A stretch of 64,000 bases of DNA from Bacillus_AB infantis_B (GTDB taxonomy: Bacteria > Bacillota > Bacilli > Bacillales > Cytobacillaceae), in contig NZ_VTER01000009.1 of NCBI RefSeq assembly GCF_008180445.1, positions 62,001 to 126,000 on the forward strand, read 5' to 3'. The notes beneath the pieces are model-generated. The model did not search any database. It was not told where the DNA came from and saw nothing but the letters and a program-made list of their open reading frames with translations. This document shows positions 8,149 to 16,991 of this stretch, in pieces; position 1 is the stretch's first letter, and the number at the start of each line of letters is the position of its first letter. The translations under genes were made by a program, and so were the position numbers.

Positions 8149-8300
8149 TTGGACTCATGGGTGCAAAGCTACGGATCAATTGCTTTTAGGAACTTTATCT
8201 TTGCGCTCCCCCTGCAGCTTCTCGTTATGGGGCGTCTTGTCCGCTTTCTATTCGAGAGGTTGTTAAAGGCAGGGAGATTGAAGGATCAGCAGTTTAATAG
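8149..8300 (+). pseudogene. Remnant of a DUF2798-like membrane protein gene
   Basis: The reading frame encodes WVQSYGSIAFRNFIFALPLQ then LLVMGRLVRFLFERLLK, which resembles the C-terminal end of DUF2798 membrane proteins (NFIxALPLQLLxxGPxVRFLF). Upstream the same frame is stopped by TGA at 8143-8145, no ribosome binding site precedes the first ATG, and downstream the frame runs through the terminator at 8311-8340. I infer that only the C-terminal part of the gene survives. A functional short protein is possible but unlikely. Confidence 0.45.
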
Positions 8301-8310
8301 TCTTCAAAGG

Positions 8311-8340
8311 AAAAAGGGCGGTTCTCCCGCCCTTCCTTTT
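8311..8340 (-). terminator. Terminator of the lacZ/alpha-galactosidase operon
   Basis: AAGGGCGG (8314-8321) pairs with CCGCCCTT (8327-8334) over a 5-base loop. On the minus strand the stem runs into TTTTTCC; on the plus strand it is followed by CCTTTT, so it may act both ways. Confidence 0.8.
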
Positions 8341-10555
8341 AATCCACTGCTCTTAAATGGAACACATAAGACTGAAAATCCCCGCCGCGCTCGGCCGTCT
8401 TTCCATTAACGCCGTTAAATTCAACAGGCAGCTGCAGCCCGGTCTGCATCAGCTCATCTCCGTAGTAGCTTCTGCTGCTTCCTGATACCTGATACTTAAT
8501 AGAAGGATCCAGTCCTGAAAGCTTCAGCATTTGCTGTTTTGCCGGGTTCGCCATTGCAAGTACCTTATACCAGCCGACAAGCGCCTCCGTCTTGTCCTCA
8601 TTCACTGTCAGCCAGGCTGTTTCGTTTCCTTCAAAAGGACTCAATAATCTGTAGAAATGCCCGTCCCTTATCAGGCGCCGATGCTGTTTATAAAAAGAAA
8701 CCTGCTCTGAAATCCGGCTGCGCTCTTCATCTGATAGACTAAGAGGATTCAATTCATAACCGAATGTTCCAAAATAGGCTGTATTGGCCCGGGTAGACAG
8801 CGGAGTCTCTCTTAAAGTCTGGTGATTCGGCACGGCTGATACATGTGACCCGATGCTATACAGAGGATAGGCAAAAGAGGTCCCATACTGGATCTTCAAT
8901 CTTTCGACTGCATCTGTATCATCGCTTGCCCACGCCTGCGGGGCGTAATACAGCATTCCGGGATCGAACCTGCCTCCCCCGCCTGCACACGATTCAAATA
9001 ATACCTCCGGAAATTCTGCTGTCAGCTTTTCATACAAGCGGTACACTCCAAGAATATATCGATGGAAGAACTCACCCTGCTGCCCGGCCGGAAGATTTGC
9101 CGAAAAGGCTTCCGTGATATTCCGGTTCATGTCCCATTTAATGTAGGACAATCCTGTCGTTAGAATGATTCCTGACATTTTCTCATATAAATACTCGACG
9201 ATTTCTTCCCGTGAGAAATCCAGCACCAGCTGATTCCTCCCCAGGGTTTGGCCTACCGCCCAGTCAGGATGCTTTTCATACAGCCTGCTTTTCGGACTGA
9301 TCATCTCCGGCTCGAACCATAGGCCGAATTTCATTCCGGTTTCCTTTACTTTTTCTGCGAGCTTCTCCAATCCATTCGGGAGCTTGCTTTCGTCAGTTTC
9401 CCAGTCGCCGAGCGAGGTCGTATCATCATTGCGCTTGCCAAACCAGCCATCATCCAGGACAAACAGCTCGATTCCCAGCTCTGCAGCCGATTTTGCGATA
9501 TTTACCAGTTTTTCTTCGTTAAAATCAAAGTAGGTGGCTTCCCAGTTATTAATCAGAATCGGCCGTTCTTTTGTGCGCCATTGCGCAGGAATCAGATGTT
9601 TCCGGTAAAGATTATGGAAAGCCTGGCTCATCCCGTTCAGCCCGCTGTCAGAGTAAATCATCACTAGCTCTGGGCTCTGGAATGACTCCTTTTTTCCCAG
9701 AGACCAGTGAAACCCGAAAGGATGGATGCCAGCTGTCAGCCTTGAGGCTTCATAATGGTCCACCTCAGCCTGAATGATGAAATTGCTGCTGTAAACAAAG
9801 TTTAAGCCATAGACCTCGCCGCTATGCTCGGTCGCATCAGGCCTCGCCAATGCGGCAAACGGATTATGATGGTGAGAGCTTGCCCCTCTTATGCTTGAAA
9901 TGGATTGAATTCCTGCTTGGAGCTTTCTTTCCTTCACATGCCGCTCCCTTGACCAGGTGCCTGACAAATGGATAAATTCGAAATTGCTATCAGGGAAATC
10001 AATGGACGCACTCATCAAACGGTCTATTTCAAGAGGCTCTTCCCCTTCATTTTTAAGGCGCGCGCTTCTTGTGATCGCAGGATGATTCTTGAAAATGGTG
10101 TAATTCAGCACAAGCTCAGCCTGAAGTTTTTCATCCCTTAAAACAATCTGGAGTGTGGCCGCTTCCCCATTCTCCTCCGTATAGGTGGCAGGAAGCCCCT
10201 TAAGCAGGGGCTTACCATCCATTACATGATACCGTTCATAGCGAAAGTCAGGAATATGATTGAATCCATTTCTTTTAACCACAATGGCAGGCTCCCTGAA
10301 ATCCGAGCTGCCATAGACAGGATATTCCTGGCGCAATGTTTCAAGGGAAAAGGCAGGATCATCCGCATAAGGGTGGCAGCTTGCTGCGGTCGGTACATCA
10401 TAAACCTGCAGATGGGAAAAATCCTCCCGGTGGCGGAGTGCCTTTCCGTAATAAAGATGGCCAAGCTGGCCGTTTTTCATGACGTGAAAAATATAGCTGA
10501 CCTGCCCATTTGTCAGATGGAACTGTCTTGTCTCACTGTTTGCATGTATTAGCAT
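8339..10555 (-). CDS. Alpha-galactosidase, GH36
   Basis: The 738-residue product has the full length of cytosolic GH36 enzymes (about 730). An N-terminal beta-supersandwich precedes the TIM barrel with LFVLDDGWFGKRNDD (368-377 region), LWFEPEMISP, KWDMNR with the nucleophile at D475, and WASDDTD with the acid/base at D545. It hydrolyses terminal alpha-1,6-galactose from melibiose, raffinose or stachyose. ATG 10555 has AGGTGAT upstream; 48 earlier codons are open but overlap lacZ. It starts 26 bp after the lacZ stop. No signal peptide, so its substrates must be imported, presumably by the ABC genes upstream. Confidence 0.95.
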   Translation of the reverse strand: MLIHANSETRQFHLTNGQVSYIFHVMKNGQLGHLYYGKALRHREDFSHLQVYDVPTAASCHPYADDPAFSLETLRQEYPVYGSSDFREPAIVVKRNGFNHIPDFRYERYHVMDGKPLLKGLPATYTEENGEAATLQIVLRDEKLQAELVLNYTIFKNHPAITRSARLKNEGEEPLEIDRLMSASIDFPDSNFEFIHLSGTWSRERHVKERKLQAGIQSISSIRGASSHHHNPFAALARPDATEHSGEVYGLNFVYSSNFIIQAEVDHYEASRLTAGIHPFGFHWSLGKKESFQSPELVMIYSDSGLNGMSQAFHNLYRKHLIPAQWRTKERPILINNWEATYFDFNEEKLVNIAKSAAELGIELFVLDDGWFGKRNDDTTSLGDWETDESKLPNGLEKLAEKVKETGMKFGLWFEPEMISPKSRLYEKHPDWAVGQTLGRNQLVLDFSREEIVEYLYEKMSGIILTTGLSYIKWDMNRNITEAFSANLPAGQQGEFFHRYILGVYRLYEKLTAEFPEVLFESCAGGGGRFDPGMLYYAPQAWASDDTDAVERLKIQYGTSFAYPLYSIGSHVSAVPNHQTLRETPLSTRANTAYFGTFGYELNPLSLSDEERSRISEQVSFYKQHRRLIRDGHFYRLLSPFEGNETAWLTVNEDKTEALVGWYKVLAMANPAKQQMLKLSGLDPSIKYQVSGSSRSYYGDELMQTGLQLPVEFNGVNGKTAERGGDFQSYVFHLRAVD

Positions 10556-10580
10556 AGGATCACCTGCTTCAAAAAAGTTC

Positions 10581-13500
10581 TTAAACCTGCTCAATGACAA
10601 ACTCGAATACCATGTCTTTCTCCGGCTGGATTCTATGTTCACTGTGGACAGGAGCCCCCCAGCTGTCATCACCGCCCACACCCATCTGGCGGCCGGCAAC
10701 GGTCACCACTGTGTAATGGATATCAGGCAGTTCATAGTGATGGTTTGCATGCTCCAATTCGAATGCCGTGTATGGAGAGACTGTACACTCTACCGGCTCC
10801 CCTGCTGCTGAGATCCTGATGCCTGAACCATTCTGATTGGTTATGCCCACTGAGCGGACGCCGGTACGGTTTCCGGACTCCTGCGGCATCACATAGCCGG
10901 AGACATTATCTTTCACTGTGTTCTGGAATCTTCCAAGCCTGGCCCCACGGCTGCGGTCATCATAATTCTCCTCCGGCCCAAGGGCATACCAGTCAAGCTT
11001 TTCATATTCAGCCGGCACCTTGAAGGAAAGGGCGAATATCGGCATTTGCGGAAGGTTATCTGCACCATCGTATACGGATCTTACATGCAGGGAACCATTC
11101 TCGCGTACTGTGTAATGAATCTTTACGCTCATTTTTTCGCTGATGGAAAATTGATAGCTGAACGCAATTTCGGCAGAGCCCGCTTCTTCCTTTACTTCAA
11201 CCGCTGTGCACCGCCTTGCGAGGCTTGCCGCATACCAGGCCCCTGAAGTGAATCCCTGTGCAAATCCCCTGTCATTGTCGGTAGTCGCTCTCCAGAACAG
11301 CGGGAAGACCGGATACGAAATCATTTCTTTTCCGGCATATTTGAGCGAGACAAGTGTTCCAGCCTGCTTAGAGAATATGATGGAAAAATCGCTTCCATGG
11401 ACACCGATATTTACGTCTCCTTCTACAACCCTTAGTTTTCCAGACACTGCTTCAGCTTTTTGCTCACCTGCCACCTCAAAAATATATTGGCCAAATGCAG
11501 CTTCATGCCCCTGCTCAGCCCATTGCTCCGGCTCTCTAAGGGTAAGCGACGCTGTAATGCAGTACTCACCAGCCTTCTCTCTGATAGCTTCAGGCCAGTC
11601 GAAGGCTGCATATCCTTCTTCTCCTGGATTTACAGACAAGGACGAAAATCCTTTAAAAATCTCTTTTCCCTCATGCTGCAGCGTATACTGCAGGTCATAC
11701 TGATCCAAATTCGTAAACAAGCTTTCATTTTTAATCCTGGCACCAGACCATTCTGCTTCCAGCTTGAAGTCCTGATACAGGAATTTCACTTCCTGCATTT
11801 TCGGGGACAGCTCCCGGTTGGCATAAACGATGCCGTTCGTACAGAAGCCATAATCGGTCGGCCTGTCTTCAAAGTCCCCGCCATAGGCAAGGAATTCTTT
11901 GCCGAAACGGTCTTTTTTCACCAGTGACTGATCAATATAATCCCAAATAAAGCCGCCCTGGTACATCGGATATTTGTTTTCCAGATCAGTATATTTGTAC
12001 ATGCCTCCAAGCGAGTTGCCCATCGCATGCATATATTCACAGCTGATGTATGGCTTTTCGGGATCTTCGGTTAAGTATTTTTCAATATCCGCCGGCTTGG
12101 CATACATCCGGCTTTCCATGTCACTCGTTTCGCTGTAATTCCGGTCATAGAATACCCCTTCATAATGAACGAGCCTTCCGGGATCTTTTTCCTTGAAGTA
12201 TTTTGAGACGTTCAGGATCACGTCGCCGGCATATGATTCATTGCCGCAGGACCAGATCAGAATGGATGGATGGTTTTTATCCCGCTCATACATGGAAATC
12301 GCCCGGTCCATGACGATATCCTGCCATTCCGGCAGATTCCCCGGTATATTCCAGGAAGGCTCGACTTTGCCCATCTTCTGCCATGATCCATGAGTCTCCA
12401 GATTCATTTCATCAATCACATAAATCCCGTATTCATCGCATAGCTCATACCACAGGCTCTGGTTCGGATAATGCGAGGTGCGCACAGCATTGATGTTATG
12501 CTGCTTAAGCGTCTTAATATCCCATAGCATATCTTCCCTGGTGATGGCCCTTCCTGTCCGGCAATTGAATTCATGCCGGTTGACGCCTTTAAAGACAATC
12601 CGCTGTCCGTTCAGGGTCATGATTTTATCTTTCATTTCAAACCTTCTGAACCCAACCCTTTCCGGTACAACTTCTTCTATGCTTCCGTTTTCTCCATATA
12701 CTGTAAGATAGAGCTTATACAGGTTAGGCTGCTCTGCACTCCATAATGCAGGAGAGTCGAGCCCGAGCGTGAATTCCCAGCTTTGGCCGCTTTCAACTGC
12801 CTCTCCTGAGGAAACCCGGTTCCCAAGGTCGTCATATAAATCTGCTGCAATCCGTGACGGAACATCACTGCCCTTCAGCAGTTCCAGCCTTCCCTTCAGT
12901 GCCCCGCTGGTGAAATGATCATCAAGCTCTGTCCTGACATCAAGGTCATAGATGTGAGTGCCAGGCACCGTATACAGATACACATCCCGGAATATCCCGG
13001 AGAAGCGCCAGAAATCCTGATCCTCCAGCCAGCTTCCTGTACTGCGCTGGAACACTTCAACAGCGAGTTTGTTGCTGCCCTCCTTCAGAAAAGGAGTCAG
13101 TTCAAACTCGGCCGGAGTGAAGCTGTCCTCGCTGTAACCGACAAATTCTCCGTTCAGCCACACATAAAAAGCAGACTCCACTCCCTGGAATGAAATATAA
13201 AGAGGCATGCCCTCCATGGTGCCAGGCACCGTGAATTCTTTTACATAGCTTCCGACAGGATTAACATCCTGCGGAATCTCAGGCGGGCGGATATCAGCAA
13301 GCCCGTCCCATGGATACATCGTATTCGCATACTGGGGTTTGCCGTAGCCCTGCAGCTGGATATGGCCAGGGACGCTGATATAATCCCAGCCATCACATGA
13401 AAAGTCCTGTTTGTAAAATTCGGAAGGCCTCACAGCGGGGTTGACCGAATAATTAAATTTCCAGCTGCCGTTCAAGCTGTGGCGCATGGTCATGGAAGCA

Positions 13501-13616
13501 CCCGCCCTGGCTTCTTCCAGTTTTTTATAGTATTTATGGTCTGAGTGTGCGGGGAGGCGGTTCACTGCAAACACACTGACATCCGATAGCCAATTTAAAG
13601 ATGGAGTTGAAGACAT
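10581..13616 (-). CDS. lacZ: Beta-galactosidase LacZ, GH2
   Basis: The 1011-residue product follows the five-domain LacZ plan: sugar-binding jelly roll (about 40-220), Ig-like domain, TIM barrel (about 330-620), second Ig-like domain and the C-terminal Bgal_small domain. The acid/base is E460 in SCGNES and the nucleophile E527 in SCEYMHAMGN. It cleaves lactose and other beta-galactosides to galactose in the cytosol. ATG 13616 is preferred (AGGAAG and CAGGA upstream); a GTG four codons earlier abuts the Shine-Dalgarno. It lies 30 bp after the second permease gene. The motif TVPGT occurs twice (129-133, 216-220) and is encoded each time by the same 11-12 bases as the ends of the 59-bp repeat. 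Confidence 0.96.
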   Translation of the reverse strand: MSSTPSLNWLSDVSVFAVNRLPAHSDHKYYKKLEEARAGASMTMRHSLNGSWKFNYSVNPAVRPSEFYKQDFSCDGWDYISVPGHIQLQGYGKPQYANTMYPWDGLADIRPPEIPQDVNPVGSYVKEFTVPGTMEGMPLYISFQGVESAFYVWLNGEFVGYSEDSFTPAEFELTPFLKEGSNKLAVEVFQRSTGSWLEDQDFWRFSGIFRDVYLYTVPGTHIYDLDVRTELDDHFTSGALKGRLELLKGSDVPSRIAADLYDDLGNRVSSGEAVESGQSWEFTLGLDSPALWSAEQPNLYKLYLTVYGENGSIEEVVPERVGFRRFEMKDKIMTLNGQRIVFKGVNRHEFNCRTGRAITREDMLWDIKTLKQHNINAVRTSHYPNQSLWYELCDEYGIYVIDEMNLETHGSWQKMGKVEPSWNIPGNLPEWQDIVMDRAISMYERDKNHPSILIWSCGNESYAGDVILNVSKYFKEKDPGRLVHYEGVFYDRNYSETSDMESRMYAKPADIEKYLTEDPEKPYISCEYMHAMGNSLGGMYKYTDLENKYPMYQGGFIWDYIDQSLVKKDRFGKEFLAYGGDFEDRPTDYGFCTNGIVYANRELSPKMQEVKFLYQDFKLEAEWSGARIKNESLFTNLDQYDLQYTLQHEGKEIFKGFSSLSVNPGEEGYAAFDWPEAIREKAGEYCITASLTLREPEQWAEQGHEAAFGQYIFEVAGEQKAEAVSGKLRVVEGDVNIGVHGSDFSIIFSKQAGTLVSLKYAGKEMISYPVFPLFWRATTDNDRGFAQGFTSGAWYAASLARRCTAVEVKEEAGSAEIAFSYQFSISEKMSVKIHYTVRENGSLHVRSVYDGADNLPQMPIFALSFKVPAEYEKLDWYALGPEENYDDRSRGARLGRFQNTVKDNVSGYVMPQESGNRTGVRSVGITNQNGSGIRISAAGEPVECTVSPYTAFELEHANHHYELPDIHYTVVTVAGRQMGVGGDDSWGAPVHSEHRIQPEKDMVFEFVIEQV

Positions 13617-13646
13617 TTTTTCCTGCACTTCCTTTTTATAAAAAGT

Positions 13647-14471
13647 TTATTTAACCGATCCCATCATCCCTGCCACGAAGTGCTTCTGCATAATAAAGAA
13701 AATCAGTGCAGACGGGAGGGTCGCAATGACGATAGCTGTCATGATCACACCATAGTCAGGCGAATAGCTTGAACCTAAGTTTGATATCAAAAGCGGAATT
13801 GTCTGGTTTTCCGGTGACTGCAGAACTACCAGGGGCCATAGATAGCTGTTCCAGCTTGCCATGAAGGTGATGATTGCAGCTGCAGCATAAGTCGTTTTCA
13901 TGGTTGGCACATAAATGCGGAAAAAGATGCCCAGCTCAGAAAGACCATCGATCCGCCCGGCTTCGAGTATGTCGCGCGGAAACATCTTTGTGCTCTGCCT
14001 GAAGAAGAAAATCAGGAAAGCGGTAGTAATAGTCGGCAGGACGGCTGCCGTGAGAGTGTCGATCCCGATTATCGGCATGGTCTGCGATATGGTTCCGAAC
14101 ATGCGGAATAAAGGCACCATTAAAGCAGCAAACGGAATCATCATCGATAAGAGCAGGATATTGAACACGATATCCTTCGCCCGGCTTCGGTAGATTTCAA
14201 AGCCATAGCCTGCAAGGGAAGCAATCAGAAGCGCCAGCAGAGTCGTAGAAATCGAGATTTTTGCTGAGTTCATCAGTGCTGGCACGAGATCAACCGTATT
14301 CAGGAGATTCGTCATATTATCCATAAAGTGGCTGCCCGGAAGCAGTCTGCCTTTCGTTACATCTGCTGACCTGTTTGTCGAGCTGACGATCATCCATAAA
14401 AATGGGAATATGGAAATGATAGAAGCCACTATCAGAACGGTGTAGCCTATTATACGTTTCGATTTACTCAT
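13647..14471 (-). CDS. Sugar ABC transporter permease (MalG/AraQ type)
   Basis: The 274-residue product has six predicted helices and the EAA loop region EAGRIDGLSELGIFFRIYVPTMK, which contacts the ATPase. It belongs to the CUT1 family of oligosaccharide importers. ATG 14471 has AGGTGA upstream and overlaps the end of the preceding permease gene by 8 bp, indicating translational coupling. No ATPase gene is in this operon. Confidence 0.92.
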   Translation of the reverse strand: MSKSKRIIGYTVLIVASIISIFPFLWMIVSSTNRSADVTKGRLLPGSHFMDNMTNLLNTVDLVPALMNSAKISISTTLLALLIASLAGYGFEIYRSRAKDIVFNILLLSMMIPFAALMVPLFRMFGTISQTMPIIGIDTLTAAVLPTITTAFLIFFFRQSTKMFPRDILEAGRIDGLSELGIFFRIYVPTMKTTYAAAAIITFMASWNSYLWPLVVLQSPENQTIPLLISNLGSSYSPDYGVIMTAIVIATLPSALIFFIMQKHFVAGMMGSVK

Positions 14472-15420
14472 TTCTGTCACCTGCCACTTTAAACTGAATG
14501 ATGGAGAAAATGACAATCAAGATGACAATGGCATATGACACCGTTGCAGCATAGCCAAAATCAGGTGTGTACTTAAAGGAAAGATTATAAATATATTGAG
14601 AGATTGTCATGGTTGCATTTGCCGGTCCGCCCGCTGTGATATTGATGACTTCGTCAAACAGCTGCAGTGTACCGATTGTTGATGTAATAGATGTAAAGAG
14701 AATGATCGGCTTCAGCATGGGCACCGTTATTCTGAAGAACTGCTGAAAAGAAGAGGCGCCGTCCATTTTGGCTGCTTCATAGATTGACTGGTCCACATTT
14801 TGAAGAGCCGATAAATAAAAAATCATATTATATCCCGTCCACCGCCAAGTGATGGCCACAATGATCGTCACTTTTGCCCAGAACGGGTCAGTGAGCCAGG
14901 AAATCGGCTCTGAAATAAGCGCCAGCTTCATCAGCATAATATTGATGATTCCATCCTGGCTGAAAAGGTACTTAAAAATGACCGAGTAGGCTACCAGCGA
15001 GGTCACACACGGCAAAAAGATGGCTGTCCGGAATAATCCCTTCCACTTAAGTGTTTTGTTGTTAAGCAATACAGAAAGGAATAAAGCCAGAATGATCATC
15101 ACTGGCACCTGGACAATCAAGAAGATCACGGTATTTTTAAGCGTCGTCAGGAAAGTAGGATCCTTCAAAAGCCGGGTATAATTATCAATCCCGGTAAATT
15201 GAAGATTTGCTCCTGTCCCTGACTGAAACGAAAGAAGCAATGCCTGTACCATCGGATAAAAATAGAACAAGCAAATCAATCCTGCTGCAATGACGATAAA
15301 TGACCATCCCACTGCACCATTCTTTATTTTTAATTTTCTATTTGGCCTTGCTGTGCCTGGACCCTGCCCTGGCTTTTCTGCTGTCACTGTCTGGCTGGCT
15401 TTTGCCGGCATCATATTCAT
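14464..15420 (-). CDS. Sugar ABC transporter permease (MalF/LacF type)
   Basis: The 318-residue product has a Pro/Lys-rich cytoplasmic N-terminus (about 1-34), six helices and the EAA loop EAAKMDGASSFQQFFRITVPMLKPI. It forms the channel with the partner permease downstream. The start may be the first Met (15420) or the Met at 15414; GGGAG lies just before. It is 114 bp downstream of the binding-protein gene. Confidence 0.92.
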   Translation of the reverse strand: MNMMPAKASQTVTAEKPGQGPGTARPNRKLKIKNGAVGWSFIVIAAGLICLFYFYPMVQALLLSFQSGTGANLQFTGIDNYTRLLKDPTFLTTLKNTVIFLIVQVPVMIILALFLSVLLNNKTLKWKGLFRTAIFLPCVTSLVAYSVIFKYLFSQDGIINIMLMKLALISEPISWLTDPFWAKVTIIVAITWRWTGYNMIFYLSALQNVDQSIYEAAKMDGASSFQQFFRITVPMLKPIILFTSITSTIGTLQLFDEVINITAGGPANATMTISQYIYNLSFKYTPDFGYAATVSYAIVILIVIFSIIQFKVAGDRNE

Positions 15421-15534
15421 CAGCTCCCAACCTTGTTCTAGTAGGAAAAAGCCCCATCCGCCTGATAATCAGTTAGCTCCATTAAACCGAAAGGAGTAGC
15501 CGGCGAATTCCCGAGGCTTAATTCTTATTTAATT

Positions 15535-16824
15535 TTATTGAATTTGCGCTTCTGCCTGTGCCTGTGCGTCTTCAAGTGCCTTATCCAAGTCTTTGCCCTT
15601 CAGATAGTTCTGCATTTCAACTGCAAGGATATCTTCAATGGCATAGGTGTGCAATCCGTAGTTTACTTGAGGGATCTGCTCTGTCCATTGGGCGAAGTCA
15701 GAGATAACTTTCTGGCCTCCGAAGAACTCGTCGCCTGATGTATATGCCTCTCCTTCAGCAGCTGGTTTATAAGTGCCGATTGCCCCTATCTCTGTATTCA
15801 GTGTCTGATAAAACTCTGAATCAGAACCAAAGGTTTTTGCCAGGAATTCTGCAGCTTTCTCTTTTCCAGGGATGTTCAGCACGTACCATGAGCTGCCGCC
15901 GAGATTGGAAGCATTTACTGATCCGGAAACGCCGGACTGCTTCGGCTGCGCTGCTACTGTCCATTTGCCGGACTGGTCAGCTTCTGCTTTGATGGATGCA
16001 GTGATCCAGTTGCCTGAAGGGACTGTTGCCACATCTCCGCTGTTGAAGCCTGCCACGAACTGGCTCCAGTCTGAAACCGGCTTAACAAGGTCTGCATCCA
16101 GGATTGCCTTGTATGTCTTGAAAGCTTCCTTCAATGCTTCATTGTCTGCCAAATCAGGTGTTTTTCCATCTTCCTTCAGATACCAGGATCCGCTGGACTG
16201 GATCATGGTGCGGATCAGCCCAAGATCTTTCGGGTCTTGAGTCAGCATATGTTTGCCTGTTGCTTCTTTAACCTTTTTGCCGATTTCGATATATTTGTCC
16301 CAGTCAATATTTTGGATATCTTCAGGCGTATAGCCTGCCTGCTCAAGGTAATCAGTTCTGAAATACAGCCCTGTTACACCTGTATCAAACGGAAGCCCGT
16401 AACTCTTGCCATCCAGGCTCGTTGGCGCGATCTTGTATTGTGCGAAATCATCTGCATTGAATGAATCTGTCAGTTCATAGAACATATCAGGATAAGCCTG
16501 CAGGAAGCTTTGCGCCCGGTAGTCCTCAATCAGGACGATGTTCGGGAGACCCTTTGTCGTCCCTGAGCTCAGGCTTGTGTTAAGCTTTTGGATGATGTCC
16601 GCCTGTGCATTTTCAACAATCTTAACGTCAAGCTCAGAATCCTCTTTCTGATAGGCTTCTTTTGCCAGTTCGAGTGCTTTGATGTTGAAGTTTGGATCCC
16701 ATGCCCAAACTGTTATTTCATTTGTATCTTTTGATTCTCCTGAAGCATCTTCAGTATCTGACCCTGAAGAACAGGCAGACAGCATCAATACTGCGATTAA
16801 TAAAAAGGCCAGCAGCTTTTTCAT
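15535..16824 (-). CDS. Sugar ABC transporter substrate-binding lipoprotein
   Basis: The 429-residue protein begins with a lipoprotein signal, MKKLLAF...LSAC, with lipidated Cys at position 18, then a Ser/Asp/Glu linker. The remainder is a type-1 extracellular solute-binding fold with NEITVWAWDPNFNIKALELAKEAYQKE and YGLPFDTGVTGLYFRTDYLEQAGY. It captures a sugar, probably a galactoside judging from the lacZ and alpha-galactosidase genes downstream (inference). AGATGGAGGGG precedes the ATG. Two matches to the CcpA cre consensus lie upstream, so carbon catabolite repression is expected. Confidence 0.93.
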   Translation of the reverse strand: MKKLLAFLLIAVLMLSACSSGSDTEDASGESKDTNEITVWAWDPNFNIKALELAKEAYQKEDSELDVKIVENAQADIIQKLNTSLSSGTTKGLPNIVLIEDYRAQSFLQAYPDMFYELTDSFNADDFAQYKIAPTSLDGKSYGLPFDTGVTGLYFRTDYLEQAGYTPEDIQNIDWDKYIEIGKKVKEATGKHMLTQDPKDLGLIRTMIQSSGSWYLKEDGKTPDLADNEALKEAFKTYKAILDADLVKPVSDWSQFVAGFNSGDVATVPSGNWITASIKAEADQSGKWTVAAQPKQSGVSGSVNASNLGGSSWYVLNIPGKEKAAEFLAKTFGSDSEFYQTLNTEIGAIGTYKPAAEGEAYTSGDEFFGGQKVISDFAQWTEQIPQVNYGLHTYAIEDILAVEMQNYLKGKDLDKALEDAQAQAEAQIQ

Positions 16825-16844
16825 TGATTCCCCTCCATCTATTT

Positions 16845-16859
16845 TTGTAAGCGTTATCT
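16845..16859. promoter_or_regulatory. CcpA cre site upstream of the sugar-binding lipoprotein
   Basis: TTGTAAGCGTTATCT matches every fixed position of the cre consensus WTGNAANCGNWNNCW. It lies 21-35 bp upstream of the ATG, where a bound CcpA would block transcription. Confidence 0.75.
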
Positions 16860-16937
16860 TTCTGCCTTTATCGTAGCATCTTAAAAGGAGGGAGTATTAG
16901 GAGGATTTTTTTTAACATTTGTAATATCTTTGTCTTA

Positions 16938-16952
16938 TGAATGCGTTTTCAT
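16938..16952. promoter_or_regulatory. Second CcpA cre site, between sensor kinase and binding-protein genes
   Basis: The minus strand reads ATGAAAACGCATTCA, again a full match to WTGNAANCGNWNNCW. It lies about 115 bp upstream of the lipoprotein start, in the 167-bp gap after the sensor kinase gene. Confidence 0.7.
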
Positions 16953-16991
16953 TGGTTGAACTTTGGATTATTTTTAGAAATTTGGACGATT

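Noticed and set aside
8339..8409. Extension of the DUF2798-like frame to 8409
   Set aside because: The frame passes through a strong terminator and into the antisense of the alpha-galactosidase gene, so the extension is not a real gene end.
11046..13193. Several plus-strand frames of 66-165 codons across lacZ
   Set aside because: They lie opposite a complete GH2 enzyme with intact active-site motifs and lack ribosome binding sites.
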